Virus record (IMG/VR): IMGVR_UViG_3300020394_000761
Coordinates: 1 to 33,468 of that record
Origin: a virus
Length of the DNA: 33,468 nucleotides
Reading direction: 5' to 3' (one strand)
This document shows, in pieces, positions 1 to 6,184 of the stretch. The stretch's first letter is position 1; each line of letters opens with the position of its first letter. A program made the translations under genes and the position numbers. Below the pieces are notes generated by a model that was not told the DNA's origin, ran no database searches, and saw only the letters and a program-made list of their open reading frames with translations.

Positions 1-303
1 GTCAGACAGCTAGTAATCAATGCGCATGGATCCAACAACGAAGGCACATCTGAAGAGCGCAGGCTCAATCGAGAGCGAAACGAAAATATCCATCTGCTCT
101 ATGGTCTGGTGAAGGCGACAGATAAAAGCCTGTCGCTGCTAAGAGATCGGCGTGATAGGGCGCGAGACAACCCGCGCATATCTGAAGCTGAAAGAGATCT
201 CCAGCTAGAGGCTATACAGGAAAGAATGGATGACCAAATAGATTCCTTCAACCTTCGCTACAAGCGGCACTTAGAGAAGCAGCGCCAGCGTGTTGGGGGA
301 TAA
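1..303 (+). CDS. C-terminal end of a large phage protein (5' truncated by window)
   Basis: The frame is open from base 1 to the TAA at 301-303 (100 residues visible), so this is the tail of a gene that begins outside the window. An internal GTG at 109 is not needed as a start. The visible part is highly charged and helical, with a pattern (L..LRDRR...N..ISEAERD...E.I.ERMD) like the C-terminal helices of large polyvalent or internal virion proteins of podoviruses; that is a resemblance, not an identification. It is followed 26 bases later by a membrane protein gene. The long gene at the right edge is in the same frame when the two window ends are joined, so the two could be one gene or parts of the same virion module. 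Confidence 0.6.
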   Translation, partial: VRQLVINAHGSNNEGTSEERRLNRERNENIHLLYGLVKATDKSLSLLRDRRDRARDNPRISEAERDLQLEAIQERMDDQIDSFNLRYKRHLEKQRQRVGG

Positions 304-329
304 GGGCAGTAGCCAAGTGAGTTTATTTA

Positions 330-803
330 ATGGAACCAATCAGCACTACATTAGCTATGGCAACGACTGCCTTCAATGGCGTAAAGCTATTGGTTGGGAA
401 AGGGGCAGAAATTGAGCAGGTAGCGAATCAGCTAGGCAAATGGTATGGCTTGATTGCAGACTGCAAAGAGCGTGAAAGAGAGATAGAAAAACCCCCTCTG
501 TTTAAGAGGATCATGCCAGGGCAAAGCGTCGAGGCTGAAGCCCTGAACATCGTGATAGCCCGACGCAAATGGGAGCAGCAAGAGAAGGAGGTTCGAGAGC
601 TGCTGCTTTACGCATACGGGCAAGAGACTGTTTCTGAGATGTACCAACTGCGAAAACAGATCAGGGCAGAAAGAGAGCGGTCTGTATATGCGCAGAAACG
701 GCGCAGGCAGAACATGATTGACGCCGTATTTGTGATGATAGCGGTCGGGGTTTCGGCAGCGATCATATACTGGACGATAGAGTTTATTAAGAGTTATCAA
801 TAA
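330..803 (+). CDS. Phage protein with C-terminal membrane helix
   Basis: 157 residues. It begins MEPISTTLAMATTAFNGVK, followed by an amphipathic segment, a charged helical middle (residues about 45-125, many Glu/Arg/Lys) and one clear hydrophobic helix near the C terminus (about residues 128-152) with a short tail. The arrangement suggests a protein anchored in the membrane by its C terminus with the charged part in the cytoplasm. I recall similar proteins next to virion genes of marine podoviruses but know no function. The stop overlaps the next start (TAATG at 801-805), so it is probably coupled to the two tiny membrane genes that follow. A role in lysis timing or superinfection exclusion is only a guess. 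Confidence 0.75.
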   Translation: MEPISTTLAMATTAFNGVKLLVGKGAEIEQVANQLGKWYGLIADCKEREREIEKPPLFKRIMPGQSVEAEALNIVIARRKWEQQEKEVRELLLYAYGQETVSEMYQLRKQIRAERERSVYAQKRRRQNMIDAVFVMIAVGVSAAIIYWTIEFIKSYQ

Positions 804-979
804 TGAACGAGTGCTCTAATGAGGTGGAGGCAGCTTTAGACGGCATCTGGGAGATCCTAGCGCTGCACCCGTGGGATCTTATCTATCTTTCAATACCAAT
901 GAGCATTCTCGCTTTTTATGCTTTATCCATTTACGCAATGTTTAAATACATTCAAAACAAGTACAGAGGTGAACAATGA
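803..979 (+). CDS. Small membrane protein, 58 residues
   Basis: The ATG at 803 overlaps the stop of the preceding gene, and the TGA at 977-979 overlaps the next ATG. The product has an acidic N terminus (MNECSNEVEAALDG), one hydrophobic stretch of about 24 residues (around 24-48, rich in Leu, Ile, Tyr and Phe) and a short basic tail ending KYRGEQ. By the positive-inside rule the C terminus would be cytoplasmic. It sits between two other membrane proteins in a coupled trio. Holin or antiholin activity is possible, but the clear lysis genes are at 13921-15710, so I leave the function open. Confidence 0.65.
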   Translation: MNECSNEVEAALDGIWEILALHPWDLIYLSIPMSILAFYALSIYAMFKYIQNKYRGEQ

Positions 980-1113
980 ATTTCAATATCGTAAAGACTA
1001 TCGGCAAAATCGTTCGGTCAAAGGTTCAGGATCTAACTGAAGCTCAGGCTGGCGTGTTCTCTATTGCCGCGCTTATCGTGTTTATCTTCCTTGCTGCTGC
1101 AGCGTTTTCATAA
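976..1113 (+). CDS. Small membrane protein, 45 residues
   Basis: The start codon overlaps the previous stop (CAATGA at 974-979), which argues for translational coupling. The product has a basic amphipathic N-terminal half (MNFNIVKTIGKIVRSKVQ) and one hydrophobic helix (about residues 26-45, alanine and isoleucine rich) that ends the protein at Ser45. It is the third member of a run of three membrane-associated small proteins. No family is recognised. Confidence 0.6.
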   Translation: MNFNIVKTIGKIVRSKVQDLTEAQAGVFSIAALIVFIFLAAAAFS

Positions 1114-1123
1114 GTAGCGCGTT

Positions 1124-1555
1124 GTGAAACCTTCCTATACATACTCGGCTACCATTCTTAGGTGGATCGACGGCGACTCATGCGAAGTCATGTTTCAGCT
1201 AGGCTTTTCTATTGCGGTCAAGCAGTCAATCCGGCTGTGGGGTATAGACACAAGCGAGCTGCGCGGCGGCACCCCAGAGCTCAAGTACCTGGGTATGCTG
1301 GCTAAACAATACGTTGAAGAGATGGCCCCCGTGGGAACGGAAGTAACAATCGTCACCCACAAGAAGGGCAAGTTCGGCAGGTACCTTGGAGAGATATATC
1401 AAGGCAGCGACGCTTCTTTAAGTCTGAATGAAGCGCTCAAGCTGCAGCGGCTGGCTGTAGATTATTTCGGTCAATCCAAGTCAGAGGTTCTTGCAGCGCA
1501 CCAGCAGAACGCAGAGTTTCACGCGCAGCAAAGAGATAACGAAGCCAAAGAATGA
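1124..1555 (+). CDS. Staphylococcal-nuclease-like (thermonuclease) endonuclease
   Basis: 143 residues with a GTG start at 1124; no strong ribosome site. The SNase OB-fold signature is complete. The WIDGDS segment carries Asp16 and Asp18, the IRLWGIDTSE segment carries Arg37, Asp42 and Glu45, and GKFGRYLGEIY carries Arg86. Aligned to S. aureus nuclease these match Asp21, Arg35, Asp40, Glu43 and Arg87, so the calcium-dependent active site looks intact. No signal peptide is visible, so it should act in the cytoplasm. It could degrade host nucleic acid or process phage DNA. It is short for the family (no long C-terminal extension), and its stop overlaps the next small ORF. Confidence 0.88.
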   Translation: MKPSYTYSATILRWIDGDSCEVMFQLGFSIAVKQSIRLWGIDTSELRGGTPELKYLGMLAKQYVEEMAPVGTEVTIVTHKKGKFGRYLGEIYQGSDASLSLNEALKLQRLAVDYFGQSKSEVLAAHQQNAEFHAQQRDNEAKE

Positions 1556-1758
1556 GGCACTGCTACAGGTGCAATAAGGCCGGTGTGCCTATTGCAAGAG
1601 CGCTTTGCCATGACTGTCATGCTGTTATTGGGGGAGCGTCTTGGAAACCATTGTGCTCGCCCTTGTCCTCGACACCTACGTCTACACTTGGTTTCCAAAT
1701 TCAAGAACCAGACTCGGATCGTTTCGTCTTTGCGTGTACAAAGAGGTTAAGCCTGTAG
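1552..1758 (+). CDS. Possible small zinc-ribbon protein
   Basis: The ATG at 1552 overlaps the nuclease stop (AATGA), the usual junction here. The first 28 residues contain two CxxC knuckles (CYRC and CHDC, 12 residues between the pairs), a plausible zinc ribbon. After residue 30 the sequence becomes low quality (Ser/Thr/Pro rich) and overlaps another reading frame that looks more protein-like from 1641 on. Either this is a short zinc protein with a long overlap, or the true product shifts frame at the G run at 1630-1634. The start is well supported; the C-terminal half is doubtful. Confidence 0.4.
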   Translation: MRHCYRCNKAGVPIARALCHDCHAVIGGASWKPLCSPLSSTPTSTLGFQIQEPDSDRFVFACTKRLSL

Positions 1759-1853
1759 TCGATCCAGACAAACGATACCGCTGGTACCTGTATCCATACC
1801 TGCACACCCACTGCGATCCCTATGTGATCTATCCGGTTCCTATTGAGCCGTAG
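1641..1853 (+). CDS. Small unknown protein, aromatic-rich
   Basis: 70 residues if it starts at the TTG at 1641, which has a GGGGGAG stretch just upstream as a ribosome site. The N terminus is hydrophobic (LETIVLALVLDTYVYTWF) and the rest is rich in Tyr, Pro and His (RYRWYLYPYLHTH). It overlaps the zinc-knuckle ORF at 1552 in a different frame by about 118 bases, so only one may be real beyond that point, or they form one product through a -1 frameshift. The 3' end overlaps the stop of the convergent gene at 1840. No family is recognised. Confidence 0.45.
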   Translation: METIVLALVLDTYVYTWFPNSRTRLGSFRLCVYKEVKPVVDPDKRYRWYLYPYLHTHCDPYVIYPVPIEP

Positions 1854-2124
1854 TCCAGTTCTTCCACACCCGCTTCTTAGAAGGTCTGTCATGGACATTG
1901 CGCTCGATAATCTCATGTCGAGGGCTAAATCCCATCCGTCTCAAGCAAGTAATAAAGCTCTCCGCTTGGTTTGCCGGAAGATCAACACTGTCCCTGTCAT
2001 TCATTGTCTCTGACAAGCGCTGCCACTTTCCTTTGTAGGGCGCTGATTGTGGAGAGGGCGTGAGCCCCGACGTGATTGTGTACCCGTGGGACTCTCGCTG
2101 TGATACTTCTTCAGTCATTGTCAT
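1840..2124 (-). CDS. Unknown phage protein, 94 residues
   Basis: Last gene of the leftward recombination block. The ATG at 2124 lies inside the end of the DUF3310-like gene (overlap 2111-2124). The C-terminal half is basic and probably helical (DLPANQAESFITCLRRMGF, then KKRVWKNW), which would suit nucleic-acid binding, but I see no defined motif. Its stop overlaps the convergent rightward ORF by 14 bases. No function is assigned. Confidence 0.65.
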   Translation of the reverse strand: MTMTEEVSQRESHGYTITSGLTPSPQSAPYKGKWQRLSETMNDRDSVDLPANQAESFITCLRRMGFSPRHEIIERNVHDRPSKKRVWKNWTTAQ

Positions 2125-2500
2125 CCTCCATAGTTTCGAGAAGAGCTGCCGCTGCTTCTAGGTGAAAGATTGCTTTCCTAAGATCCTGCGATCCATTCTT
2201 CTTCAACGCTCGCATTAAGTATTTATTGGCGTCCTTTATGTCGCAAGCGAGCATACCGTCCAGCCCGTCAACCAGGGCTTCGTGTATAAGCCGCGCCTCT
2301 ATCGGATGGCTGCAGTTAGGGCAGTCCGTGATGTGATAGTGAGGTGGGCTATTTACTAGGTCAGCATCCGGCTTTGTTACCCACTTGTTAAATACCGCAT
2401 AAGGATCTTTCTCTGGGGCATTCATTCGATCTATCCTCTGTTGCACTGTCAGGATTGCTTCTCGGCGCTTCGCCGCCTTCTCTTCAGAAAGGGATGTCAT
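2111..2500 (-). CDS. DUF3310-like protein
   Basis: 129 residues. The segment VNSPPHYHI, then IEARLIHEALVDGLDGMLAC, then ANKYLMRALKKNG and DLRKAIFHLEAA follows the DUF3310 pattern (VNxPxHY, then a helix, then the KYLxRxxxKNGxxDLxKAxxxL region) found across many phages. The family's biochemical role is not established, although some members are annotated as nucleotide kinases. A CPNC pair at about residue 60 is an added feature. The ATG at 2500 overlaps the end of the SSB gene by 17 bases, so it belongs to the recombination transcript. Confidence 0.72.
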   Translation of the reverse strand: MTSLSEEKAAKRREAILTVQQRIDRMNAPEKDPYAVFNKWVTKPDADLVNSPPHYHITDCPNCSHPIEARLIHEALVDGLDGMLACDIKDANKYLMRALKKNGSQDLRKAIFHLEAAAALLETMEDDND

Positions 2501-2873
2501 CTTCTGGGAGCTCTATCGTCTGCGCCGGCGTAGGAGACTCTGACGCTGCGGCTTGTGTTGACTCGCTCTTAGAATCAAGCATTTCCAGATCGCTCACAAT
2601 AATCTCTGTGCGGTATTTCTTCTCTCCGTTCTGATCCCAGCTACGGGTTTTAAGGCGCCCTGTTACAGCAACCTTGCTCCCCTTCTTTACATACTGCTCG
2701 ACAACACCGACGATACCTTCTCGGTTTACCTTGCAGTTATGCCACTCCGTATAGTTCCCGTCTTTAGCCCACTCCCTTGTTGCGAGGCTAAACTCTGCGA
2801 CCTTGCCGCCATTGTCGAAACTTCTTATTTCTGGGTCTTTGCCCAAGTTACCAACCAGATTAACTACGTTCAT
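2484..2873 (-). CDS. ssb: Single-stranded DNA-binding protein (SSB)
   Basis: 129 residues. It opens MNVVNLVGNLGKDPEIRSF and has the OB-fold hallmarks in order: EFSLATREW, then WHNCKV, then GSKVAVTGRLKTRSW, then the YRTEIIVSDLEML strand. A Ser/Ala/Pro linker leads to the acidic tip EDDIPF, the conserved C-terminal peptide that recruits partner proteins. It should bind ssDNA as a tetramer during phage replication and recombination. It overlaps the YqaJ gene upstream by four bases (ATGA) and the DUF3310 gene downstream. Family length is normal. Confidence 0.95.
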   Translation of the reverse strand: MNVVNLVGNLGKDPEIRSFDNGGKVAEFSLATREWAKDGNYTEWHNCKVNREGIVGVVEQYVKKGSKVAVTGRLKTRSWDQNGEKKYRTEIIVSDLEMLDSKSESTQAAASESPTPAQTIELPEDDIPF

Positions 2874-3829
2874 TTTTTGTTCCTTCTAACTGAGTAAGTG
2901 GTACTACCTGAAGAGCGATACTTCTCGAAGCAGGTGTCGCTAGGTAACAGATCGGAGCAGGCTTTGTGCCACGCTATCTCTCCAGACCTATTAACAACAC
3001 TGACCTGCCATGTATTGCCTTTTACTGCCTTTCCCCCAGAATACTTCTTGGTTTCCGGATCTAACTCGACGCCGGCATATTCCAATGCCCTGTCACGCGC
3101 CGCCTTTTTTACTCCCTCCCAGTACTTCAGATTCTCATCAGCCTCATCGAGCAAGCGCTCGATCTCCTGAAACTCCGGATCATCTTTGGCGGGAGAATAC
3201 TCTTTGAGATCTTTTGCGAATTGTATCCAGCCGTCTACCAGCAGCCGCTGCTTCATTGGCTCATGGTGATAATGAAAGCTAGACATATTGGACTCTGTGC
3301 CGTCGGAGGTAACAAACCAGCACTCCTTTGCACCGCTGACTAGCATCTGGTGCTCTATCTGCCAGACGATATAGTCCGGTAGCTTTCCGTCATCTATTGC
3401 TGCAAACAGAATCTTGTTATCGAGCTTGTGCTCGAACAGCAGTAAGCCGTCCTCCGTCAAGCCGTCGAATGACGCAGCCAACCCCATGCCATAGTCTTTG
3501 AAGAACGCAGCGTCCGACGGATCCGGATAATCTGCATCCTCCGCAGCCGCTACCCTGGGCGCAAAAGTAATCGGCCTGCCGAACAGCTCGCTGGCTTGCG
3601 CCTCTGCGATAGGCCGAGCTGCTTCCTCTGCAGCGTCGCCCCTGTCAAACAGCTCTTGCGTGTATTGGTTTACGGGGGCTTTGGTGCCGGAGTCATAAAA
3701 GTCCAGCAGCTCCAGACGCGAGGTGTGGGTAGACGCGCCCATCATTGCCGGCGCGTTAGATGCAGTGAACACAGTAGTGCGCCACTCTTTCCATTCAGGC
3801 GATTTCTGAGGCAGATCTATTATCTTCAT
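2870..3829 (-). CDS. YqaJ-type (lambda exonuclease family) recombinase nuclease
   Basis: 319 residues from the ATG at 3829, which overlaps the preceding stop (ATGA) and has AGGT upstream; longer upstream extension is not needed. Motifs of the PD-(D/E)xK exonuclease fold are present: SPEWKEWRTTVFTASNAPAMMG near the N terminus, Asp122 in AASFDG, Glu133-His-Lys135, and the WQIEHQ motif near 156-161. In this family the enzyme digests dsDNA 5'-3' and hands ssDNA to an annealing protein. The adjacent SSB and candidate annealing gene fit that pairing. The C-terminal ~120 residues (coiled region plus a beta part) extend past the core and are typical of phage versions. Confidence 0.88.
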   Translation of the reverse strand: MKIIDLPQKSPEWKEWRTTVFTASNAPAMMGASTHTSRLELLDFYDSGTKAPVNQYTQELFDRGDAAEEAARPIAEAQASELFGRPITFAPRVAAAEDADYPDPSDAAFFKDYGMGLAASFDGLTEDGLLLFEHKLDNKILFAAIDDGKLPDYIVWQIEHQMLVSGAKECWFVTSDGTESNMSSFHYHHEPMKQRLLVDGWIQFAKDLKEYSPAKDDPEFQEIERLLDEADENLKYWEGVKKAARDRALEYAGVELDPETKKYSGGKAVKGNTWQVSVVNRSGEIAWHKACSDLLPSDTCFEKYRSSGSTTYSVRRNKK

Positions 3830-4527
3830 TGCGCACCTGCCTGATCCCAAGCATCTTGTGCTTGCTTGATCTTGCTCGACTGTTCTTGTGTTGGAGCCCA
3901 CCCCTGCGATTCAAACCACTTCTGGCACTGCTCCATCGAGCGCTTGCCGGAGCCGACCCAGCCCAACACATCTGCTAGGTTAGTATCTGGCACTGGGGGC
4001 TTGGGCTTTTGCTTTGCAGGTGCCTTAGCGGGGGCTCTCTTGGCGGGTGTGCGAGCAGCAGCTTTTTCTTCGTTGGCAGCAGGATCCGCAGCTTGCGTAG
4101 CAGGATCCTTTGGCTTGTCTATAGGATTATCTGCTGTATCTTCCAGCTCATCATCTGAGTAGACGTAGCCGTGCAATCCGACCAGCTTGAGTATGACGCG
4201 ATCTTTTGCTCGCTTCTCTGCCATAGCTAGCGGGAATTTGTTTTTACAGTTCTTGTCAGATGCTTCGCCGTATGACCACTCGCTGCGATCATTCAAATGG
4301 CCCCGCACCCATACTGCTGCATAGCCAACATTGCCATGCGTTAGGTCAACGGTGATTACCTGCGGGTCATCAAACGTCACGCCTTGTGCTGCAGCGATTC
4401 GCTCTAGCGCTTTGTGGTAAACACAGAGCGTCCCGTGACAATCCCACAACGCGCTTTCCGCTGTTTCACCTATCTCTTTCAGCTTCTCCCCAACAATCGA
4501 AGGGTAGTTAAGTTTCTTCTTAGCCAT
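3826..4527 (-). CDS. Candidate single-strand annealing protein (recombinase)
   Basis: 233 residues from the ATG at 4527, chosen because AGGAGG lies nine bases upstream; an ATG at 4536 would sit on top of that site. The N-terminal domain (1-130) has WDCHGTLCVYHKALERIAAA, VWVRGHLN, then WSYGEAS and PLAMAEKRAKDRVILKLVGLHG. I associate this pattern with phage proteins that sit beside YqaJ exonucleases. A low-complexity Ala/Pro/Lys/Asp linker (about 130-190) and a short helical C-terminal domain (about 192-233) follow, an architecture seen in ERF and RecT-like annealing proteins. The function is inferred from position between SSB/exonuclease and the promoter-proximal gene; no annealing motif is diagnostic. 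Confidence 0.6.
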   Translation of the reverse strand: MAKKKLNYPSIVGEKLKEIGETAESALWDCHGTLCVYHKALERIAAAQGVTFDDPQVITVDLTHGNVGYAAVWVRGHLNDRSEWSYGEASDKNCKNKFPLAMAEKRAKDRVILKLVGLHGYVYSDDELEDTADNPIDKPKDPATQAADPAANEEKAAARTPAKRAPAKAPAKQKPKPPVPDTNLADVLGWVGSGKRSMEQCQKWFESQGWAPTQEQSSKIKQAQDAWDQAGAQ

Positions 4528-4843
4528 CGAGCTCATCCTCCTGCAGCCAGTGAATTGGGCATGGTGCTTGAGCTTGCATTTGCTCTGCAAACACATAAGA
4601 AAAGCCGTAGCCCTTTTCGTAGTACTCGCCCTGGCTTCGCTCTCTACCGCACTGGTAGTCGCCGTATCCCCTGAGCCATTCACGCAATGCGATAGATGGC
4701 GACGGTGCAAGTCTGATCGCGTCTAGGCAGGCGCGTACCGCGCAGTCACCTAATAGGTGTAGCTGCAACATCTGATCTGCAAACGCACTGGCTTGCATAT
4801 ATTCCTCTGGTGGTTCGATGAATTGAGTTATATCAACTGACAT
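4520..4843 (-). CDS. Unknown first gene of the recombination block
   Basis: 107 residues from the ATG at 4843, preceded by GGAGGATAAA, a strong ribosome site; a longer reading to 4915 would place the start inside the promoter. The product is acidic, helical and rich in Gln, Ala and Tyr, and contains CGRERSQGEYYEKGYGFSY near residue 70-90. It is the first gene after the leftward promoter and overlaps the next start by eight bases. No family is recognised; promoter-proximal small genes of this kind are often takeover or recombination accessory proteins. Confidence 0.7.
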   Translation of the reverse strand: MSVDITQFIEPPEEYMQASAFADQMLQLHLLGDCAVRACLDAIRLAPSPSIALREWLRGYGDYQCGRERSQGEYYEKGYGFSYVFAEQMQAQAPCPIHWLQEDELDG

Positions 4844-4883
4844 TTTATCCTCCCTGCGGCCTGTTAGTAGGCGGCTTATTTGC

Positions 4884-4912
4884 ATTATTGTCCAACGCAA
4901 TCTGATAATCAA
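4884..4912 (-). promoter_or_regulatory. Leftward sigma70-like promoter for recombination block
   Basis: On the minus strand TTGATT (4912-4907) and AATAAT (4889-4884) are separated by exactly 17 bases, 4/6 and 5/6 matches to -35 and -10. It lies 41 bases upstream of the ATG at 4843. A short inverted repeat TGATAATCA (4903-4911) covers the -35 box and could be an operator. I found no equally good rightward promoter in the same gap; the best is an extended -10-like TGCTATGTT at 4965-4973. Confidence 0.55.
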
Positions 4913-5048
4913 CACTAAAATCGAACGAAATCCATTGAGACTTCGAGGCGTTTTTCGTGCAGATTGCTATGTTTTTTTGCGCTGAATGCTAAAAAAGTTA
5001 GACATCCACGGGCGATTTGAGATAGCCTCGCCGGAGGGAGGATAAGAA

Positions 5049-5459
5049 ATGGATCATATTATAGGTAAGCTCCGCAAAGCTAAGTACTCTGGGATAAGCA
5101 ACAAGGGATATAGATATTGGAAGGCGTGTTGTCCGGCGCATGATGACAACACGCCAAGCCTAATGGTTACTGAGGCGGATAATGGGGCATTGTTCTATTG
5201 TCTTTCGGGCTGCTCGCAAGACGCTATTCTCTCCGCTCTGCAGCAGCTCGGCCTCAGACCAAGTGACCTGTTCTGGGATGACGGTTGGAAGCCGCAAGAA
5301 AAACCTATCTTTGATGACATTAGCCGCATGATTACCGTGATCGGGCGGCATGACGTTCGCAAGTGTCAAGCTGAAGGCAGGAAGATCTCTGACAAAGATC
5401 GGGCCGATCTGAAAAAGGCGTTGATGTTGGAGCATATGTCAAAGAGAGCGTCGGCATGA
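5049..5459 (+). CDS. Primase-type zinc-binding domain protein
   Basis: 136 residues behind a strong GGAGGGAGGATAAG ribosome site. It contains a CHC2-like zinc domain: CCPAHDDNTPSL (Cys28, His31) then ALFYCLSGCSQDAI (Cys51, Cys55) and a helix ending LGLRPSDLF. In full-length primases this domain reads the template, followed by a TOPRIM catalytic domain. Here no TOPRIM follows; the remainder (80-136) is a charged helical tail. It may help a host primase (DnaG) load or act with the initiator and helicase encoded next. Its stop overlaps the next ATG (ATGA). Confidence 0.82.
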   Translation: MDHIIGKLRKAKYSGISNKGYRYWKACCPAHDDNTPSLMVTEADNGALFYCLSGCSQDAILSALQQLGLRPSDLFWDDGWKPQEKPIFDDISRMITVIGRHDVRKCQAEGRKISDKDRADLKKALMLEHMSKRASA

Positions 5460-6184
5460 GCTTCGACCTGCAGGCTAAAGTTTGGAACATCGACTTCATC
5501 AAACCAGCCAGCCATAAGTATGTTCTCTTATGTCTGGCCCATAGAGCAAACAAGGCCGGCGTCTGCTGGCCTAGCATTGCCACTATATCCAAAGACACTG
5601 GACTATCTTTGGGTACAGTGCGCTCTGCGATAAAGACCCTGGACGCAGACAACTGGATTTCACTAGATCGACGCTCAGGACAGAGCACTCGCTTCATGCT
5701 CAACGTGCAGCATATCGAGGAGTGGGGGGTAAATACCCCTACTAATTTTGATAGAGGTACCCATACCAGAATTGATAGGGGTACCCCTGATAAAACTGCT
5801 ACCCCACCCCTACCAGAATTGGTAGATGACCCCTCCCAAAACTGTAAGCCGAACAAGGAAAGAACCAATCAAGAACAAGTAACAAAGCAGATGGTTTACG
5901 AACGAGATGGTGCGGGTGCGTTTATGGCGGAGCTCGCAGAGATCCCAGAGGACTGGGAGCCGAGCGATAAAGTCAGGGAGTGGGCGGCAGCGCAAGGTAT
6001 TGGTGAGGAAGATTTCAAAGCTCACGCGGAGGCGTTCAAGCGGAAGTGCAGGAAGCGGCGGTATAAATACTATTGCTTCGATGCGGGACTCGAGGACGCA
6101 ATCATTCAAAACTGGGCCAACATAACGCCAGATCAAAGCCAGTTTATGAGGGCCGGCGTTTATGTTGCTGGGAGGAACGCATGA
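5456..6184 (+). CDS. Replication initiator with helix-turn-helix (lambda O-like)
   Basis: 242 residues. The N-terminal winged HTH reads KYVLLCLAHRANKAGVCWPSI, then a TISKDTGLSLGTVRSAIKTL recognition segment (about residues 20-70). A low-complexity linker (about 93-135) is encoded by a palindromic repeat array. The C-terminal domain (EIPEDWEPSDKVREWAAAQG... FKRKC... NWANI) resembles the DnaT-like/O-type C terminus that contacts the helicase or loader. Placement before a helicase gene matches lambda O-P. The repeats within the gene are a likely replication origin bound by the HTH domain. ATGA overlaps occur at both ends. Confidence 0.8.
   Translation: MSFDLQAKVWNIDFIKPASHKYVLLCLAHRANKAGVCWPSIATISKDTGLSLGTVRSAIKTLDADNWISLDRRSGQSTRFMLNVQHIEEWGVNTPTNFDRGTHTRIDRGTPDKTATPPLPELVDDPSQNCKPNKERTNQEQVTKQMVYERDGAGAFMAELAEIPEDWEPSDKVREWAAAQGIGEEDFKAHAEAFKRKCRKRRYKYYCFDAGLEDAIIQNWANITPDQSQFMRAGVYVAGRNA
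5726..5829 (+). repeat. Iteron-like palindromic array, candidate replication origin
   Basis: Three GGTACC-centred palindromes recur every 24-26 bases: GGGGTAAATACCCC (5726-5739), GGTACC (5756-5761) and AGGGGTACCCCT (5777-5788, perfect). Between them lie cores TACTAATTTTGATAG (5740-5754), TACCAGAATTGATAG (5764-5778) and TACCAGAATTGGTAG (5811-5825); the last forms the perfect inverted repeat CTACCA-GAAT-TGGTAG (5810-5825). The 24-base period is a codon multiple, so the initiator linker tolerates it. Lambda-type phages place the origin iterons inside the O gene in the same way, so I propose this as the origin; no experimental support is visible. Confidence 0.6.

Noticed and set aside
432-800. 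Long minus-strand ORF opposite the 330-803 gene
   Set aside because: It lies wholly opposite a better gene, has no ribosome site and reads as a composition shadow.
5332-5868. 178-residue minus-strand ORF across the initiator gene
   Set aside because: It covers two well-supported rightward genes and the repeat array; Ser/Leu/Arg-rich shadow with no motif.
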